Shown piece by piece: positions 8,327-15,070 of a DNA stretch of 64,000 bases. Within the stretch, counting starts at the first letter, position 1. Each line of letters opens with the position of its first letter. The notes beneath the pieces are model-generated. The model did no database searches. It had not been told where the DNA came from and worked only from the letters and a program-made list of their open reading frames with translations. This DNA is from an uncultured Collinsella sp. (GTDB lineage Bacteria; Actinomycetota; Coriobacteriia; Coriobacteriales; Coriobacteriaceae). The DNA lies in NCBI GenBank assembly GCA_958439425.1, contig CAUBVH010000006.1, forward strand, positions 1 through 64,000, in the 5' to 3' direction. A program made the translations under genes and the position numbers.

Positions 8327-9427
8327 CTATTTCACGCATTGAGCCGCGAGATAGTCGCGGAAGAATGGCAATTCAAATGCGACGAGCCCTCGTCCTCGTT
8401 CCCCGATGATGCCGGCATCTATCATGCGGCGTCGGTAGCGGGAGACCTGCTGCGGCGAACGCTTAAGGCGCTCGACAAGGTCAGCGGTGGTGGACTCTTC
8501 CTCGTCATCGAGCATGGCGATGAGGAATCGCTTGTCCTCTGCGGTGAGTTCCCGATAGGTTGCCGCGAGGATTCGGTCGTCCATCTCGTCGCGCGCGATT
8601 TTGATTCCCAGGTCAAAGTCGCGTGACGAGATTTCCTTCGAATCGCTTGTGAGATCCCAGGCACGGTAGCCTACGAGTTGCAATAGGAAGGGAAAACCAG
8701 AGATCGAGCGAACGGCTCTATCGATTCCCTCAGCATCTGCCAGGCGATCGTTTTCCTGGATCGTGCGAATCAAGGCCTCGCGTACGTCATAGTCGGCAAT
8801 GCGACCCAGATGATATTGTTGGGCGCGGCGAAGGAACGAGACCGTCTTGTGGTTCAGCAACGTCGAGACGTTGTTGGGAAGTCCCGCCATGAGCAGGGCG
8901 ACGCGTTTCCCATCGGTCACAAAGTGCTGATACGTCGCTGCGAGCTGAATCATCTCGTCGAGTGTCGGGTCTACCTCGTCAACCGTGACGAGCAGACCGG
9001 TGCCCGCTTCGTTGAGCTGGTCGATGATGTCGCTCATGCGATAGCGCCAGGTTGAGGCATCATGAACGCGATTGACCTCGATGCTGCCGAATGGTGCAAT
9101 TCCGAGACTGGTGACTTCGAAGCTGTTAGACGGGTCGATGAGATGGCCTGCAGCACGTTTCGCCCCGAACTCGATTTCCTCAAGCATTCCCGAGAGCGCG
9201 GTCGTCTTTACGGCTATCCAGCCGTGGGATTCTGCCCTTGTCGCGAGCGACGACATGAGAGCGGTTTTACCGGTTCCGCGCGCGCCTGAGAAGATCGAGG
9301 TCAATTCCGGGCGCCTGCGCTGGCTCAAGAAGGCACGGTCCAAATCCCGAATAATCTGTTGTCTGCCAGCGAGATGAGCAGGAACCTCACCAAAACTGGG
9401 GGTAAACGGGTTCTCGAGATATTCCAC
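8327..9427 (-). CDS. AAA+ ATPase, Orc1/Cdc6-like (AAA_16 type), paralogue 2
   Basis: A 366-residue paralogue of the ATPase at 4663. The N-terminus is ENPFTPSFGEVPAHLAGRQ, Walker A is GARGTGKT (about residues 48-55) and Walker B is LLVTVDEVD (about 145-153). The shared block VALLMAGLPNNVSTLL...VSFLRRAQQYHLGRI marks the relationship. The C-terminal region (LTAEDKRFLIAM...TTADLVERLKRSPQQVSRYRRRMIDAGII) is a clear winged-helix/HTH. The start is GTG at 9427 with an AAGGAG site eight bases upstream. It is convergent with the UvrA-like gene, so the two ATPases bracket it. The upstream sequence is unusually AT-rich (9430-9490), where its promoter should lie. Confidence 0.75.
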   Translation of the reverse strand: MEYLENPFTPSFGEVPAHLAGRQQIIRDLDRAFLSQRRRPELTSIFSGARGTGKTALMSSLATRAESHGWIAVKTTALSGMLEEIEFGAKRAAGHLIDPSNSFEVTSLGIAPFGSIEVNRVHDASTWRYRMSDIIDQLNEAGTGLLVTVDEVDPTLDEMIQLAATYQHFVTDGKRVALLMAGLPNNVSTLLNHKTVSFLRRAQQYHLGRIADYDVREALIRTIQENDRLADAEGIDRAVRSISGFPFLLQLVGYRAWDLTSDSKEISSRDFDLGIKIARDEMDDRILAATYRELTAEDKRFLIAMLDDEEESTTADLVERLKRSPQQVSRYRRRMIDAGIIGERGRGLVAFELPFFRDYLAAQCVK

Positions 9428-9544
9428 AAGGCTCTCCTTTCACACCTCCGTTTAACTTCATTTTATTCTAGTTAATTCTGATTAAAAGCGATGGTCCGTT
9501 ATTTAGAGCATCAATTAGGCGTGTGTGTCATCGACATGGCGCTT

Positions 9545-9579
9545 GAATGTGACAAAGGGACTGTCCCTTTGTCACATTC
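9545..9579. repeat. GGGACAG-family palindrome, GTGACAAA arms (copy 3)
   Basis: GAATGTGACAAAGGGA (9545-9560) and TCCCTTTGTCACATTC (9564-9579) are perfect 16-base arms around CTG. The trmL stop codon (9572-9574) and last Met codon lie inside the right arm, so the element forms the end of that gene. Confidence 0.85.
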
Positions 9580-10171
9580 CCGGAAAGCCTGTTTGGCGCA
9601 GAGCCTCGTAGAGGACGATGGCGGCGCTGTTGGAGAGGTTGAGTGCGCTGATGCGGTAGTCGTCCGGGTTGACGAAGTTGCCGCAGATATCTTGTTGAAG
9701 GATGGCCTCATGGCTGTCCTCGGTATGCCCGAGCGATTCCTCGTGGGCTTCCCAGGCCTCGGCATTATCGAGCGAATCACAATCGCGCAGCATGGGGATG
9801 CGCTCGCAGCGCTCGGGCGCCGCGGCAAGCAGCGGCTCGGGAACGCCCGAGCTCTCGCTGCCAAAGACCAAGTAGTCGCCGTCGCGGTAGGTGCTTTGCG
9901 CATAGGTGCGGCGTGCCTTTTTGGTCAGCAGATGTAGGCGCTCGTCGGCGGGGGAGAGGTCGTTGCGCGCAAGAAAATCCTCCCAGCCGGCATAGGTCGT
10001 CACATCCAAGTTTTGCCAGTAGCCCAGGCCGGCGCGACGTACCGTCTTGTCGTCGAGCGAAAAGCCCAGTGGCTCCACCAGATGCAGGCGGGCGCCGGTA
10101 ACCACGCAGGTGCGGCCGATATTGCCCGTATTGGCCGGAATCTCGGGTGCATACAGCACAATGTTGAACAT
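9572..10171 (-). CDS. trmL: tRNA 2'-O-methyltransferase TrmL-like with an acidic insertion
   Basis: A 199-residue SPOUT methyltransferase. The N-terminus MFNIVLYAPEIPANTGNIGRTC and the block YLVFGSESSGVPEPLL are diagnostic for TrmL, which methylates the 2'-OH of the wobble base 34 in tRNA-Leu. The C-terminal knot motif LNLSNSAAIVLYEALRQTGFPG is intact. Between IPM and LNLSNS, where the canonical protein has only a few residues, there is an insertion of about 45 residues (DCDSLDNAEAWEAHEESLGHTEDSH...NPDDYRIS). The frame is open further upstream, but ATG 10171 has an ideal AAGGAG site. The last codon and stop come from the palindrome at 9545-9579. Confidence 0.85.
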   Translation of the reverse strand: MFNIVLYAPEIPANTGNIGRTCVVTGARLHLVEPLGFSLDDKTVRRAGLGYWQNLDVTTYAGWEDFLARNDLSPADERLHLLTKKARRTYAQSTYRDGDYLVFGSESSGVPEPLLAAAPERCERIPMLRDCDSLDNAEAWEAHEESLGHTEDSHEAILQQDICGNFVNPDDYRISALNLSNSAAIVLYEALRQTGFPGM

Positions 10172-10194
10172 GAATCTCCTTGGCTCAGAACGAA

Positions 10195-10233
10195 AAACCA
10201 CCACGAAGGGGACAGGCACCTTCGTGGTGGTTT
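10195..10233. repeat. GGGACAG-family palindrome, CCACCACGAA arms
   Basis: AAACCACCACGAAGG (10195-10209) and CCTTCGTGGTGGTTT (10219-10233) are perfect 15-base arms around GGACAGGCA. It lies upstream of trmL and downstream of the CobW-type gene on the same strand. It is the same type as 59058-59092. Confidence 0.85.
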
Positions 10234-10272
10234 GGCGGTTACGTAGGCAGAAAAATGCCCGCTTGGATAAAC

Positions 10273-11403
10273 CTAGGCGCGGTGCCAGTCGGTCAGGCAG
10301 GCATCGAGGGAGGCGATGAGCGCATCCTTGTCCATGTGACGGCCGATGATGCACAGGCTCGTCATGCGGTCGCCCGTCTCGTCGTCCCAAATCTGCATGA
10401 TCTCGGGGTTCTCGTCGATGATCTTCTGCTTCTCGCCCTCGGGCGCGGAGTCAACGAACAGACCGTTCTCCATCAGGCGCATCTGGTGGCCGGCCTGCTC
10501 AAACATGTAGCACATGTCCGGATCGCCGGTCTGCCACAGCGGGCCCTTGACGCGAATGACCTCGTCGGGCCACTCCTGCTCAACAAAATCGGTGAACTTC
10601 TGCAGGTCAAACGGCTTGCGGCGCGAGTACACAAAAGTCTCGATGTCGTACTCGAGCACCTCGGGGTCGTCGTGCTCCTCGGGATGTTCCATGGCCTCGA
10701 TCCAGGCGGCGGAGTTGTAGGCGCGCATAAAGTCGAAGCGGTCGGTGTCGAGCAGCTCCTCCATGGGGACCTCGCCGTTTTGAGCCTCGACAATCACGGC
10801 GTCCTTCTGCAGGCTGCGCACGATGGCCTTGAGCTCGGCAATCTGCTCAGGCGTGACGGTATCGGTCTTGTTGAGGATCAGCGTGGAGCAAAACTCGATC
10901 TGCTGGATGAGCAGACTTTCGATGTCGTCCTCGTCGATATCCTCGGCTAGCAGATCGCGACCGCCGTTGAACTCGTCGTACATGCGGGCGCAGTCGACCA
11001 CGGCCACGATGTTGTCGAGCGCGAGCTTGGGCTCGCCGCCCACCTTGGCCTCGTCGCAGAAGCTCGAGATGGTGTAGGCGATGGGGATGGGCTCGCAAAT
11101 ACCCGAGGCCTCGATGATGATGTAGTCGAACTTGCCCGAATCGGCGATGCCCTGCAGCTGGTTGGCCAGGTCGTCCGAAAGCGTGCAGCAGATGCAGCCG
11201 TTGGTGAGCGGGATGAGGTCGTCGGTCTCGGAAAGGCCGCCGTCGGCGATAAGGCTGGCGTCGACGTTGATCTCGCCGATATCGTTGACGATCACGGCGG
11301 CGCGGATGCCGCCGTCGTTAGCGAGGATGTGGTTGAGCAGCGTGGTCTTGCCGGCACCGAGGTATCCGGTAAGCATGATGATCTTCACGGGTTTGTTGGG
11401 CAT
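10273..11403 (-). CDS. CobW/COG0523 GTP-binding metallochaperone-like protein
   Basis: A 376-residue G3E-family GTPase. Motifs are GYLGAGKTT (Walker A, about residues 12-20), NGCICCTLSDDL (the CxCC metal-binding motif of COG0523, about 67-78), IIIEASGICEP (Walker B/switch) and LNKTD (guanine specificity). COG0523 proteins deliver or sense zinc, cobalt or iron; the metal cannot be read from sequence. The C-terminal domain (about 230-376) carries the CobW_C-like WPDEVIRVKGPLW block. The frame extends seven codons further, but the ATG at 11403 directly follows AGGAGGGCAC and is chosen. No Zur box was recognised upstream. Confidence 0.85.
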   Translation of the reverse strand: MPNKPVKIIMLTGYLGAGKTTLLNHILANDGGIRAAVIVNDIGEINVDASLIADGGLSETDDLIPLTNGCICCTLSDDLANQLQGIADSGKFDYIIIEASGICEPIPIAYTISSFCDEAKVGGEPKLALDNIVAVVDCARMYDEFNGGRDLLAEDIDEDDIESLLIQQIEFCSTLILNKTDTVTPEQIAELKAIVRSLQKDAVIVEAQNGEVPMEELLDTDRFDFMRAYNSAAWIEAMEHPEEHDDPEVLEYDIETFVYSRRKPFDLQKFTDFVEQEWPDEVIRVKGPLWQTGDPDMCYMFEQAGHQMRLMENGLFVDSAPEGEKQKIIDENPEIMQIWDDETGDRMTSLCIIGRHMDKDALIASLDACLTDWHRA

Positions 11404-11489
11404 GTGCCCTCCTTTGTTAGACAAGGCTTACAGTTGAATCTTATGCCAAACGCCTGCTCTTATACCCACGCACGGGCAAAAAACACAGG

Positions 11490-11831
11490 CTACTCCCAGG
11501 CTCCCCATACGTCGGGGCAATAGCCGACGGTGGCCTTTTTGCCGTTGCGCACAATGGGCTCGGCCAGAACCTGCTGGTTCTCGAGCAGCTTGTCGAAGCG
11601 CTGGCTGGGAGTGAGGTGCTGGATGAGCGCGAGCGTCTCCTCGTCCTTGGCTTTGGGGTTGAGCAGCTTGTCGATGCCGCCGACCGCCTGCATCACGCTC
11701 GTGAGCTCGCCCTTGCTCATCTCCTTTTCCTTAAGGTCGATAAACTGCACCTTAATGCGGCGCTCCTTAAAATAGCGCTGGGCCTTCTTGGTATCGAAGG
11801 ACTTTTTGGTGCCGAAGATTTGCACGTTCAT
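11490..11831 (-). CDS. ArsC/Spx-fold protein lacking the active-site Cys
   Basis: A 113-residue thioredoxin-fold protein of the ArsC/Spx/YffB family: MNVQIFGTKKSFDTKKAQRYFKERRIKVQFIDLKEKEMSKGEL, then LLNPKAKDEE and the conserved cis-Pro region LAEPIVRNGKKATVGY. In arsenate reductases and YffB the first turn carries a catalytic Cys (for example KNCDT); here the equivalent position is Ser (KKSFDT), so classical arsenate reductase chemistry is unlikely. The start at 11831 matches the family N-terminus; the longer open frame upstream reads through the flavoprotein gene. It lies 17 bases downstream of the FMN reductase, in the same operon. Confidence 0.8.
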   Translation of the reverse strand: MNVQIFGTKKSFDTKKAQRYFKERRIKVQFIDLKEKEMSKGELTSVMQAVGGIDKLLNPKAKDEETLALIQHLTPSQRFDKLLENQQVLAEPIVRNGKKATVGYCPDVWGAWE

Positions 11832-11848
11832 ATTTATGTTCCGCCGTT

Positions 11849-12472
11849 CTACCGAATAAAGTTGGTTCGCTCGCGATCGGCCTCGGGGGCTTCGATGCCG
11901 GCGGCCTTTCCCGCCTCGATGCAACGCAGCAGCCAGGCCATGTTTTTACCGATGTTTCGCATGGTGGCAAGGCCCTCGGCGTCCTGGGCGGCCTCGCCCG
12001 GCATGGCACCGAAGACGTTGTTCCAGTAGGTGGATGCTACCACGGGCATCTGGTTGATGGTGAAGTACTTGTTGAGCACGTCGAAGGTGGTCGACGTGCC
12101 GCCGCGACGGGCAACGGCGACAGCGGCGCCCGGCTTGTGCGTAAAGGCCTTGCTGCCTGCATAGAATGCGCGGTCGAGTGCCGAGAGGATGCGTCCGCTG
12201 GGATGTGCGTAGTAGACGGGCGAGCCAAAGACAAAGCCGTCTGCCTGCTCGGCAGCGGCAATCAGCTCGTTGACCACATCGTCGTCAAAGGTGCAACGGC
12301 AATCGAGCTTGCCGCACTGGCCGCAACCAATGCAATCGCGAATGGGCTTGGCGCCCAGCTGAAACATCTCGGCCTCGATGCCTTCGGCGTTAAGCTGCTC
12401 GGCGACCTCGGCGAGTGCGCGGGCCGTGTTGCCGTTTGCCTTGGGGCTGCCATTGACCAAAAGAACCTTCAT
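11849..12472 (-). CDS. NADPH-dependent FMN reductase / iron-sulfur flavoprotein family
   Basis: A 207-residue flavodoxin-fold oxidoreductase. MKVLLVNGSPKANGNTARAL is the FMN-phosphate loop. CIGCGQCGKLDCRC (about residues 47-60) is a cysteine cluster like that of iron-sulfur flavoproteins, and FGSPVYYAHPSGRI is the second FMN-contact loop (G-x-P-x-Y). It probably transfers electrons from NAD(P)H to small acceptors in an anaerobic cytosol. The AGAGGGAG site before ATG 12472 decides the start; the much longer open frame upstream is not coding. It is first in a two-gene unit with the ArsC-fold protein. Confidence 0.85.
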   Translation of the reverse strand: MKVLLVNGSPKANGNTARALAEVAEQLNAEGIEAEMFQLGAKPIRDCIGCGQCGKLDCRCTFDDDVVNELIAAAEQADGFVFGSPVYYAHPSGRILSALDRAFYAGSKAFTHKPGAAVAVARRGGTSTTFDVLNKYFTINQMPVVASTYWNNVFGAMPGEAAQDAEGLATMRNIGKNMAWLLRCIEAGKAAGIEAPEADRERTNFIR

Positions 12473-12581
12473 CACAAACTCCCTCTGCTGTCGGTGACTT
12501 CTGCAGAGGATTATCGCACGAGCGGGCAGATGGCGTGGGGCACGATGCCGGCCCCGAGGGCCCACGGCAGGCACGCTTACC

Positions 12582-12690
12582 AGGTACGAGCGGGATACGG
12601 TCCAGAGGATGTTGGAGTGCGGGGCCTCGTGCGAGCAGATTGTAAGGGGTCTGGGCGGGTCGCCCTCGATGGCGAGCTTTGAGGCCTTGG
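12582..12690 (+). pseudogene. Remnant of an IS30-type transposase HTH
   Basis: One forward frame reads RYERDTVQRMLECGASCEQIVRGLGGSPSMASFEA. This closely resembles the N-terminal helix-turn-helix of IS30-family transposases (Y-x-x-R-x-x-I-x-x-M-L-x-x-G-x-S-x-x-x-I-A-x-x-L-G-R-S-x-S-T-V). There is no start codon, catalytic DDE region or terminal repeat nearby, so only a decayed fragment remains. It lies in a 334-base stretch with no other gene. Confidence 0.45.
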
Positions 12691-12806
12691 AAGGCGGGCT
12701 GCTGCGGCGGCTATGGTTTATACTAAGGCGGTTGCTATCGAGTAATTCATACTTGGTTTGATTCGATTGTGAATGCGTAACTAGGATGGAAAGCAAAGGA
12801 AACTCT

Positions 12807-13127
12807 ATGGAAACAGAGGATGCTGTTTGCTTGATGACTTCGATTGCCTTGATTGTCCTTTCAATCCAATACCGAAGAGGAAGATGGCTCTGCTCAATTG
12901 CTGGATATGATGTCACAAAAAGGGAGAGCGAGATTGATATACGCCCTTACGCAAAGCTGATTTCTTCTGTGACGTTATGGATGGGGCTGCTGTTTTTCTT
13001 GTGGGCGGTAGAGGGCTGGGTACGCGATTGGAATACCAGCGTTTTTGAAGTTTTGGTTCTACTTCTGTTCAGCTTGGCCTCTTTGTCGTTCGTGCGGCTC
13101 GTTAGGTTTGTGTTTATGAGGCGATAG
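12807..13127 (+). CDS. Small three-helix membrane protein
   Basis: A 106-residue protein with three hydrophobic segments: about residues 7-22 (CLMTSIALIVLSIQY), 52-70 (ISSVTLWMGLLFFLWAV) and 82-98 (VLVLLLFSLASLSFVRL). Between the first two is a polar loop, LCSIAGYDVTKRESEIDIRPYAK. The GY-x-x-x-x-x-x-E-x-x-x-x-D layout recalls DUF3784-like small membrane proteins, but this is a weak resemblance. The frame opens at 12786; the second ATG (12807) has an AAAGGA site with good spacing and is preferred. Base composition is clearly more AT-rich than the neighbours, suggesting recent acquisition. A small hairpin (13128-13144) follows the stop. Confidence 0.6.
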   Translation: METEDAVCLMTSIALIVLSIQYRRGRWLCSIAGYDVTKRESEIDIRPYAKLISSVTLWMGLLFFLWAVEGWVRDWNTSVFEVLVLLLFSLASLSFVRLVRFVFMRR

Positions 13128-13411
13128 CCAGCGGAAGTGGCTGGACGACAAAATGGACCAATGCAGCCAATTGTCAATAGAATTTGATAGGCTTGGCTTA
13201 ACAGATTTACTCGAGGGCATATCCGTGGCGGGGGATAGGTTCTATCTTGTTGAGCACTTATTTGCATCAGGCAAAGTAAACCAAGAGTATCGAAACGGTG
13301 CCCCCGGGCCCCGGGAGGGACTGAGGGGACGTTCGGCTAACTGCGGGTACGACCTATTTGCCCAATGTGTTCGGTTGAGATCGGAAATTAACCATCATGC
13401 GCCCCATAACG

Positions 13412-14944
13412 CTAGTCCAGCTTGGTGCCCGGTACCTGCGGCGCCTCTTTAATCAGCGCATTAAGTTCGTTCAAAATGGAAACGGGCTGTCGGTCGACGG
13501 CGTCCAGATGAAGCGTCGCCACGCGAAGGGGCGGCTGATATTCAAATGAGCCAAGGAGCACGGGCGATCCCAAGAACCGTTCGATTTCGTCTGCAACCGC
13601 GTCGGTCTCTTCGGGATCAAAGTCGTCGAAGAGCGCCACGAACATCGGTCCGGTCGAGCGGAACAGACGACCCTTGCCGCGCGAGCAATCCATGAGGCAG
13701 GCGGCGCTTTCTGCCAAAACGCGGTCGCCTGCATCAAAGCCAAAGCGGGCATTGACCTGTGCGATTTCGTCGATTTTAATGGCGATCAAGCCCGCGTTTC
13801 GTGCCACGCGACGCATCTCGCCAATGGCGTTGACCAGGGCGTGGATATCGCCCAGACCGGTCACGGAATCGGTCGTATCTGCCAAGCTTCGGTTGGTGAC
13901 AATGCCCACATACATGTTGGGCTCGGTATCGGTGCCGTCCAGGCGGTAACCCGTGCAGTCGCAAAGCGCGTATTTTCCGGCGGTATTCATGACGCGATAC
14001 TGCATGCAGTGGAAGTGCCACGTGCCGTTTACCACCATATCGAGCTCGGCACGTACGTTGTCGCGGTCCTCGGGGTGAACACGGGCAAGCCATATATCGA
14101 GCGAGTTGTAGGGATGCTGGGAGGGTAGGTCAAAATCGCGCACGGCATTAACCGACCATTGCGATTCGCCGGTGTCGAGGTTAATGATGAACGGATAGCG
14201 TGTCTCGGAGCTCATGGAGATCGCTTGAAACACTCGGTCGTTGCAGGGGGGGGGTTGTTCGGTGATCGGGCGTTGCAGCGCATCGCCTTCTTCCGGTTGT
14301 TGCACACGGTACATGAGCTTGTAGCGATACATTTTGCGGTCGGCGTCCTTTGTCATCTGGCGACGCGTATCGCCTGCAAGCGGGTCGACGCGCGAGCAGC
14401 CAAAGCTAAAGCTGGCGATCATGGGCGCCTTGCCGTCCGATGTTGCCTCGATAAGATTGGCACGCGTCCACTCCAGGCGCTGCTCGAGCTCGGCTTCGTT
14501 TGTCGTGGGGGATATAAGTACAAATTCGTCTCCACCGATACGGAACAGCAACTCATCGTGCTCCATTGTCTCGGTGAGTGCGCGGCAGATGCTCAGAATG
14601 TAGCGATTGCCCTCGGCGTGGCCAAACTTATCGTTGCAATGCTTGAGGCGATCGATGTCAATATAGGCACAGGTGAAGGGGGTGCCTTTGCGCCAGAGCT
14701 GATCGACATGGCGGTCGAGTCCGCCACGGTTGCCAAGATTGGTGAGCGAGTCGATATAGGCGCCGTGCTCAAGCAGCTCGCGTTCTTGTTGCAGGATGGC
14801 GAGCGTTTTCTGCAGTTGCTCACCAATGGCACGCAACTCCGGGGGCAGCGCGGCAACATCGAGCTCGGTGGTTGAGGCCCCGTTCGCAAGTCGCTGAAGA
14901 TGAGCGATGATTGATTGCTCGCCCAGGCGATACGACTCGTTCAT
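13412..14944 (-). CDS. GGDEF-PAS-(degenerate GGDEF) cyclic-di-GMP protein
   Basis: A 510-residue cytosolic protein with no transmembrane helix. Residues 1-60 form a helical/coiled N-terminus. Residues 61-190 are a canonical GGDEF domain (DSLTNLGNRGG, then FRIGGDEFVLI at about 135-144), so diguanylate cyclase activity is likely. Residues about 210-330 are a PAS fold with the W-x-x-x-x-HPEDR motif (LARVHPEDRDNV). Residues about 335-500 are a second GGDEF-like domain with its signature lost (RSTGPMFVAL). ATG 14944 follows GGAGG. It shares domain order with the upstream 905-residue protein and is probably co-transcribed with it. It may be an ancient duplication product. Confidence 0.85.
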   Translation of the reverse strand: MNESYRLGEQSIIAHLQRLANGASTTELDVAALPPELRAIGEQLQKTLAILQQERELLEHGAYIDSLTNLGNRGGLDRHVDQLWRKGTPFTCAYIDIDRLKHCNDKFGHAEGNRYILSICRALTETMEHDELLFRIGGDEFVLISPTTNEAELEQRLEWTRANLIEATSDGKAPMIASFSFGCSRVDPLAGDTRRQMTKDADRKMYRYKLMYRVQQPEEGDALQRPITEQPPPCNDRVFQAISMSSETRYPFIINLDTGESQWSVNAVRDFDLPSQHPYNSLDIWLARVHPEDRDNVRAELDMVVNGTWHFHCMQYRVMNTAGKYALCDCTGYRLDGTDTEPNMYVGIVTNRSLADTTDSVTGLGDIHALVNAIGEMRRVARNAGLIAIKIDEIAQVNARFGFDAGDRVLAESAACLMDCSRGKGRLFRSTGPMFVALFDDFDPEETDAVADEIERFLGSPVLLGSFEYQPPLRVATLHLDAVDRQPVSILNELNALIKEAPQVPGTKLD

Positions 14945-15024
14945 GATGGATGACCTCCTTGGATGGAACAATGGTTTGTATCTTACTCCCAATTCGGTTT
15001 AGATTGGGGTATTAGTTAGCTCAT

Positions 15025-15040
15025 GGGGACAAACGTCCCC
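15025..15040. repeat. Small GGGGAC hairpin between the two GGDEF genes
   Basis: GGGGAC (15025-15030) and GTCCCC (15035-15040) pair around AAAC in the 126-base gap between the two cyclic-di-GMP genes. The core resembles the 49651-49712 palindrome. It could reduce read-through or stabilise RNA ends. Confidence 0.4.
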
Positions 15041-15070
15041 CTCGGTGCCCGCGTTTTGCGCGCGAGCGTA

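Noticed and set aside
11490..11831. Calling the ArsC-fold protein an arsenate reductase
   Set aside because: The catalytic Cys position is Ser and no ars genes are nearby.
13153..13452. 99-residue plus-strand frame in the 13128-13411 gap
   Set aside because: No ribosome site, no domain, and it runs into the end of the opposing GGDEF gene. The gap otherwise shows only a small hairpin (13128-13144).
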